A stretch of 9,165 nucleotides of DNA from NCBI GenBank assembly GCA_017396865.1, contig JAFQKO010000153.1, positions 1-9,165 of the forward strand, written 5' to 3'. Source of the DNA: Clostridia bacterium (GTDB taxonomy: Bacteria; Bacillota_A; Clostridia; Oscillospirales; QAKW01). Numbering within the stretch: the stretch's first letter is position 1; each line of letters starts with the position of its first letter. A program made the translations under genes and the position numbers. This document shows positions 5,605 through 9,165 of the stretch, in pieces. The notes under the pieces were generated by a model. It saw only the letters and a program-made list of their open reading frames with translations, was not told where the DNA came from and ran no database searches.

Positions 5605-6624
5605 ATGGCGAAAAGGCTGGGCAGATATGCCTTTCAATTTGAAAAGGGAATCTACGTTGCAGGCTACGGCAACGTCGTTGGACAAAAGGAGGGACAAGGG
5701 CCGCTGGGCGGCTGCTTTGATCAGATCGAGCCCGATCTCTACTGCGGCAAGAAAACGATGGAGCAGGCGGAGGTCTACCTTCAGCAGACTGCCCTCAAAA
5801 TTGCCCTCAATCGGGCGGGGCTGGAGCGGGAGGAATTAGACCTCGCGGCGGCGGGCGATCTTTTAAATCAATGCGTTTCCTCCGCCTACGGCTTTCGGGA
5901 AAGCAACGTGCCCTACCTGGGGCTTTACGGCGCTTGCTCCACCATGGCGCTCTCCTCGCTGGTGGCGGCACTTTCCATCGAAGCGGGGCTTTCCCGCAAC
6001 GCGGCGGCGATGACCTCCTCCCATTTCGGCACCGCCGAGCGGCAATACCGCTTTCCCCTCGAATACGGCGGCCAACGAACGCCTTCCGCGCAGCATACCG
6101 TTACCGCCTCGGGGGCGGTGATCTGGAGCAGTAAGCCCCATCCTGTGCAATTGGTCGGCGGCGCGTTCGGCAGTATTCAGGACAAAGGGGTCAGCGATCT
6201 TAACAATATGGGCGGTGCGATGGCACCCGCTGCCCTCAAGCTGATTTTAGACTATCTGCGGGAGACTCAAACCAAGCCTTCCGACTACGACATGATGCTG
6301 ACAGGAGACTTGGGCTCGATCGGTGCCGAAATCGTTGCGGAATTGGCACAAAATGGCGGTGTAGATTTACACTCCGTTTATCGGGATTGCGGGGTTATGA
6401 TGTATGATCGGCAAAAGCAGGATATGCACGCAGGCGGCAGCGGGTGCGGTTGCAGTGCGGCAATTCTGACAGGATACGTCATCCCAAAGCTATGGCGGGG
6501 CGAGCTCAAAAATGTTTTATTCCTCTCGACCGGTGCGCTGATGAGCCCCACCGTTTCGATGCAGGGCGAAACCATCCCCGGCATCGCCCATCTTTTGCAT
6601 TTGAAAGGAGGAATGGTATGCTAA
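5605..6624 (+). CDS. spoVAD: Stage V sporulation protein AD
   Basis: This 339-residue protein matches SpoVAD in length (B. subtilis about 338) and motifs. SpoVAD has a thiolase-like fold, binds dipicolinic acid, and works with the membrane proteins SpoVAC and SpoVAE to move calcium-dipicolinate into the forespore and release it at germination. Visible landmarks are YVAGYGNVVG (17-26), AAGDLLNQC (82-90), LGLYGACSTM (105-114; Cys111 at the thiolase-type site), SSHFGTAERQYRFPLEYGGQ (138-157) and PSAQHTVTASGA (160-171). The expected GDLGSIGAE and the HAGGSGCGCSA segment appear in the C-terminal half. The ATG at 5605 has GGTGG 4 nt and AAAGG about 12 nt upstream, neither ideal, but the N-terminus fits the family. 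It is followed by spoVAE with a 7-nt overlap. A spoVAC gene, usually just upstream, is absent here. Confidence 0.95.
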   Translation: MAKRLGRYAFQFEKGIYVAGYGNVVGQKEGQGPLGGCFDQIEPDLYCGKKTMEQAEVYLQQTALKIALNRAGLEREELDLAAAGDLLNQCVSSAYGFRESNVPYLGLYGACSTMALSSLVAALSIEAGLSRNAAAMTSSHFGTAERQYRFPLEYGGQRTPSAQHTVTASGAVIWSSKPHPVQLVGGAFGSIQDKGVSDLNNMGGAMAPAALKLILDYLRETQTKPSDYDMMLTGDLGSIGAEIVAELAQNGGVDLHSVYRDCGVMMYDRQKQDMHAGGSGCGCSAAILTGYVIPKLWRGELKNVLFLSTGALMSPTVSMQGETIPGIAHLLHLKGGMVC

Positions 6625-6974
6625 CCTATTTGCAGGTTTTTCTGGTAGGCGGGATTCTTTGCGCGCTGGCGCAGATCCTGATCGACAAAACTTCCCTGAC
6701 ACCCGCCCGCATCGTCGTGCTCTACGTGGTGAGCGGTGTTGCCTTAACGGCGATCGGGGTCTATGATTATATCGTTGATTTCGGGGCGGCGGGTGCCACC
6801 GTTCCGCTGACAGGCTTTGGCTATTCCCTTGCCAAGGGCGTGGAGCAGGCGGTGGACGTTTACGGCCCGCTCGGTGCCTTCATCGGCGGTCTGCGGGCCA
6901 CCGCGGGCGGCATCGCTGCCGCCATTGTCTTCGGAATCTTGTTCAGTATATTTGTTAAACCGCGCGACAAATAA
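6618..6974 (+). CDS. spoVAE: Stage V sporulation protein AE (SpoVAEb-type membrane protein)
   Basis: This 118-residue, very hydrophobic protein has the length and sequence of SpoVAE/SpoVAEb (MLTYLQVFLVGGILCALAQI, DKTSLTPARI, LTGFGYSLAKGVE, GPLGAFIGGLRATAGGI). About three to four membrane segments are visible (~4-22, 31-49, 53-72, 94-114), ending in a charged KPRDK tail. It is expected in the forespore inner membrane as part of the SpoVA calcium-dipicolinate channel. The ATG at 6618 is chosen over longer versions of the frame because AGGAGG (6606-6611) is exactly 6 nt before it and it marks the conserved N-terminus. It overlaps the spoVAD stop by 7 nt, implying coupled translation. Its own stop codon lies inside the downstream terminator stem. 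Confidence 0.94.
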   Translation: MLTYLQVFLVGGILCALAQILIDKTSLTPARIVVLYVVSGVALTAIGVYDYIVDFGAAGATVPLTGFGYSLAKGVEQAVDVYGPLGAFIGGLRATAGGIAAAIVFGILFSIFVKPRDK

Positions 6975-7013
6975 ATTGTGGCTGCCGCTCATTGCGACAG
7001 CCACAATTTATTT
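6969..7013. terminator. Bidirectional terminator between spoVAE and the surface-protein gene
   Basis: A perfect 16-bp inverted repeat (AAATAAATTGTGGCTG at 6969-6984 and its complement at 6998-7013) has a 13-nt loop that can form three further pairs (CGC/GCG). The A/T-rich outer arms give AATTTATTT at the 3' side on both strands. The two genes converge on it; the spoVAE TAA (6972-6974) and part of the opposing TAA (7012-7014) are in the stem. Confidence 0.87.
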
Positions 7014-9165
7014 ATGCAGAAAGGGTTTTCAGCAGGTTTAACGCATCGGCAAGGGTGATCTTACCGTCGCCGTTTACGTCCAATGCGGCATCGGCCGCAC
7101 CGATTCCGTTGAGATACCGCAGGATGGCAACCACCGCTGTGGTATCAACGCTTTTCACCATCTCTACCACAACGTAGTGGCTGAAATGATCGGTTTTAAA
7201 GGTCAGGTTGCCGTTTGCATCCAATTCAGCTTCCATATCGGTAAGGGCGCCGTCGGTCTCCACACGGTAGATCTCGCAGGCTTCACCCTCCATTCCATCG
7301 GGAACGGGCAGGCTGATCGCAACCGTACCGTCGGGCTGAAGCTCCTCGCCCTCCTTTTCGATATGAATTTCAAAGTGGGCGGCCGCGCCGCTGCCCTCGG
7401 GCAGCGCGATCTCCTCGGTGGGGGTAAAGACCTCAGCCACCAGCTCGGCATCGGGATCAATCGCACCGACCTCGCCCTCCAGCTTGGCACCGCCTTCGGC
7501 AGTCAGACGAACGCCTGCGTCCAGCGCCTCCACCTGATAACCGTAGCCCTCGGTGGAATCGTCGGCGAGCAGCCGCACGGTTACGGTATCGCCTTGCAGC
7601 TCGATCCGCTTGCCTGCCAGCTCCGCACCGGTATATCGGCCGAGCAGCTTATGGTTGCCGTCGTACAGTTCAATATAGTCGCTGCCCGCCTCCACAAAGG
7701 TTTCCTCGGCGAAGGTCAGCGCCATCCAGTTGGCGCCCGGCTGGGTGAGGGTTTTACGCTCATCGGTATTCGCCCCGTAAGGATGGGCGGAATAGGCGCG
7801 GCAAGCGCCGCAGACCGAACAGAAATTGCCGCTGAAGGTGTGAGCAGCCGGAACAACGATCTCAACCGTTTCCGCAGGCTCGGAGCAGGTGAAGATCCGC
7901 GCACCGTCGGCGGTGCAGGTGGGGGCACGGTAGCTCTCGGCGGTTACGTAGTGCCAAATACCGAGGGTGCGCTCATCGCTGCCGTCGAAGGTGATCTGCG
8001 CCCGATCCTCGGGCGTACCCAGATACAGGATCCGACCGTAGCAATCGTCGAACCAATCCTCCATCAGCGTTACGCTCTTGGGTACGATCACATCGGCGTT
8101 GCAATTAAAGAACCAACCGTAGCCGTCGATGGTTTCGATGCCATCCTCCAAGCGGATCAGCCGCAGCCGATTGGCATCCCAGAAGGCGTGAGCCATCCGT
8201 TCAACGGTATTCGGAACGGTGATCTCCTCGACCGACGAATGAGCCAGGAAACGAGAATTGAGCTCCTCTAAGCCATTAGGCAGGATCAGCTCCTTCAGCG
8301 TGGATTCGGCAAAGGCTTCGCTTTCGATCTCTTTAACGCCCGCAGGAACTACATAGCGATCGGCATTTCCCAGATAACGGTGGAATATTGTTCCGGTCTT
8401 GGAAAGAAGTGCATCGTTTTCAATCTTCAGGTAGGGGTTTTCGGGATCGATGGTCAGATTGATATAGGGCCAATCCTGCCCGAAAAATGCGGCTTCATCA
8501 ATGCCGGCCACCGATGCAGGCAGATGCAGCTCGGTAATACCCGAGCCTGCAAATGCGTGGGAATCGATCGACGTGATACCGTCCCTAACGGTAAATGCAG
8601 TAATATTCTCGCAATTATAAAACATTTCTCTGCCGATTAAGGTAAGGGCCTGCGGCAGGGTAACAGATTTTAAGGCGGTGCAGTTTTCAAACAGACATTC
8701 GGTTGAAACGTCGGCGTTGGCCGGAAGCTCGATGGATTCTAAGGCCTTACAACCGGAAAACGCACTGCTGCCCACCTCCGTAACACCGGAGGGGATCTTC
8801 AATTCCTTCAGGCTTTTACAGCTTGAGAAGGCGCTGCTTCCGATGGTTTGCAGACCGCTCGGCAGCGTCAGCGTTTCCAAAGCTTCACATTCACTAAAGC
8901 AGCTTGCGCCCAGCGTATGAACACCGGACGGAAGTTGAATATTCTTCAAGGAGCGGCATCCGTAAAATGCGCCATCCCCGATCTCGGTGATACTGCTCGG
9001 CATGGTCACCGTTTCCAGATACTCGCAGTTGGCAAACCAATTTTCCATAACGGTGAAATGCCCCGATACAGTAGCGGACCGAATGGGATTGTTGCCATAG
9101 ACCGCATAACCATACTGAATGGCATCGGAGATCTCCACCTCCATCAATTGACATCCGTCAAAGGC
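7012..9165 (-). CDS. BspA-like leucine-rich-repeat surface protein with CUB-like domain and dockerin-like tail (C-terminal part)
   Basis: The frame stays open to base 9165, so the visible 717 residues are the C-terminal part and the true start and signal peptide lie outside. Using visible-residue numbers: ~1-378 are Treponema/BspA-type (LRR_5) repeats, with six consecutive units of exactly 23 residues at ~50-187 and more irregular ones after. Next is a Cys-rich spacer (~415-456) with APTCTADG and FCSVCGACR. A CUB-like domain (~460-550) holds NWMALTF, SDYIELYDGNHKLLGRYTG and YGYQVEAL. A beta-rich stalk with ISLPVPDGMEGEACEIYRVE and FKTDHFSHYVVVE (~555-668) is followed by a dockerin-like end with one good calcium loop, DVNGDGKITLADALNLLK (~696-713). 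This is a secreted, probably cell-surface or cellulosome-associated binding protein. LRR_5 proteins of gut bacteria are linked to adhesion, but the ligand here is unknown. No LPXTG motif. Confidence 0.9.
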   Translation of the reverse strand, partial: AFDGCQLMEVEISDAIQYGYAVYGNNPIRSATVSGHFTVMENWFANCEYLETVTMPSSITEIGDGAFYGCRSLKNIQLPSGVHTLGASCFSECEALETLTLPSGLQTIGSSAFSSCKSLKELKIPSGVTEVGSSAFSGCKALESIELPANADVSTECLFENCTALKSVTLPQALTLIGREMFYNCENITAFTVRDGITSIDSHAFAGSGITELHLPASVAGIDEAAFFGQDWPYINLTIDPENPYLKIENDALLSKTGTIFHRYLGNADRYVVPAGVKEIESEAFAESTLKELILPNGLEELNSRFLAHSSVEEITVPNTVERMAHAFWDANRLRLIRLEDGIETIDGYGWFFNCNADVIVPKSVTLMEDWFDDCYGRILYLGTPEDRAQITFDGSDERTLGIWHYVTAESYRAPTCTADGARIFTCSEPAETVEIVVPAAHTFSGNFCSVCGACRAYSAHPYGANTDERKTLTQPGANWMALTFAEETFVEAGSDYIELYDGNHKLLGRYTGAELAGKRIELQGDTVTVRLLADDSTEGYGYQVEALDAGVRLTAEGGAKLEGEVGAIDPDAELVAEVFTPTEEIALPEGSGAAAHFEIHIEKEGEELQPDGTVAISLPVPDGMEGEACEIYRVETDGALTDMEAELDANGNLTFKTDHFSHYVVVEMVKSVDTTAVVAILRYLNGIGAADAALDVNGDGKITLADALNLLKTLSA
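7018..7158 (-). other. Dockerin-like C-terminal domain with a missing first calcium loop
   Basis: The last ~46 residues read like a type I dockerin. The second half is intact: ALDVNGDGKITLADALNLLK has Asp/Asn/Asp/Asp at the usual calcium-binding positions. The first half keeps only the tail VDTTAVVAILRYLNG; where GDVNGDG would be expected, the sequence is VVEMVKS. It may be a degenerate dockerin or one that binds a single calcium. Confidence 0.7.
8605..9018 (-). repeat. Six tandem 69-bp units encoding 23-residue leucine-rich repeats
   Basis: Six back-to-back coding units of exactly 69 bp share the frame LxxxxLPxxxxxIGxxxFxxCxx, for example LETLTLPSGLQTIGSSAF and LKELKIPSGVTEVGSSAF. The third and fourth units are the most alike. 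The phase is lost after 8605, where repeats become 22 residues or carry insertions such as the GQDWPYINLTIDPENPYL segment. Confidence 0.85.

Noticed and set aside
7177..8271. Plus-strand open frame of 364 codons opposite the surface-protein gene
   Set aside because: It mirrors the codon pattern of the minus-strand repeat/CUB coding region, has no domain of its own, and has no promoter or ribosome binding site at its start.
8605..9018. Tandem 69-bp repeats as a possible CRISPR or mobile-element array
   Set aside because: The units are contiguous, in frame and diverged, and encode leucine-rich repeats; there are no identical repeats separated by unique spacers.

Overview
The window looks like chromosomal DNA from a moderately GC-rich, endospore-forming Gram-positive bacterium, most likely a gut or rumen clostridium of the Oscillospiraceae/Ruminococcaceae kind. 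The pointers are spoVAD and spoVAE, a TGAATA/ACTA-type forespore promoter, strong AGGAGG ribosome binding sites, sigma-A promoters with TATAAT boxes, a predicted lipoprotein, and a surface protein with BspA-type leucine-rich repeats, a CUB-like domain and a dockerin-like end. This placement is inferred from gene content, not from a phylogenetic marker. Neither end is a natural boundary: the first gene runs off the left edge and the last off the right edge.

Positions 1-3780 are coded on the minus strand. From the left edge: the N-terminal 266 codons of a GH36 alpha-galactosidase-type glycoside hydrolase with its own promoter; a TraB/GumN-family lipoprotein with its own promoter and a perfect-stem terminator; then a two-gene operon of a Gfo/Idh/MocA oxidoreductase (upstream) and a hydroxypyruvate-isomerase-like TIM-barrel protein (downstream), joined by a GTGA stop/start overlap. 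Positions 3700-3790 are a compact divergent control region with a near-consensus promoter for that operon, an extended -10 promoter facing the other way, and two TGCAAAT direct repeats 22 bp apart that look like AraC-family half-sites.

Positions 3787-5509 (plus strand) hold an AraC-type regulator with a cupin sensor and, overlapping it by 23 bp, a D-2-hydroxyacid dehydrogenase of the hydroxypyruvate/glyoxylate reductase type; a strong intrinsic terminator follows. The regulator, oxidoreductase, isomerase and dehydrogenase together look like one small sugar- or sugar-acid-handling regulon. The exact substrate is not visible. Hydroxypyruvate-type three-carbon chemistry and 3-keto-glycoside chemistry are both open, and the nearby GH36 enzyme could supply sugar.

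Positions 5550-6974 are a separate sporulation unit, spoVAD-spoVAE, with a likely forespore promoter but without the usual upstream spoVAC. It ends in a bidirectional terminator that contains the stop codons of both converging genes. Positions 7012-9165 (minus) are the C-terminal 717 residues of a large surface protein: leucine-rich repeats, a Cys-rich spacer, a CUB-like domain, a beta-rich stalk and a dockerin-like tail whose first calcium loop is missing. No tRNA, rRNA, CRISPR array or insertion sequence was seen, and there is no gene-free stretch longer than about 110 bases.
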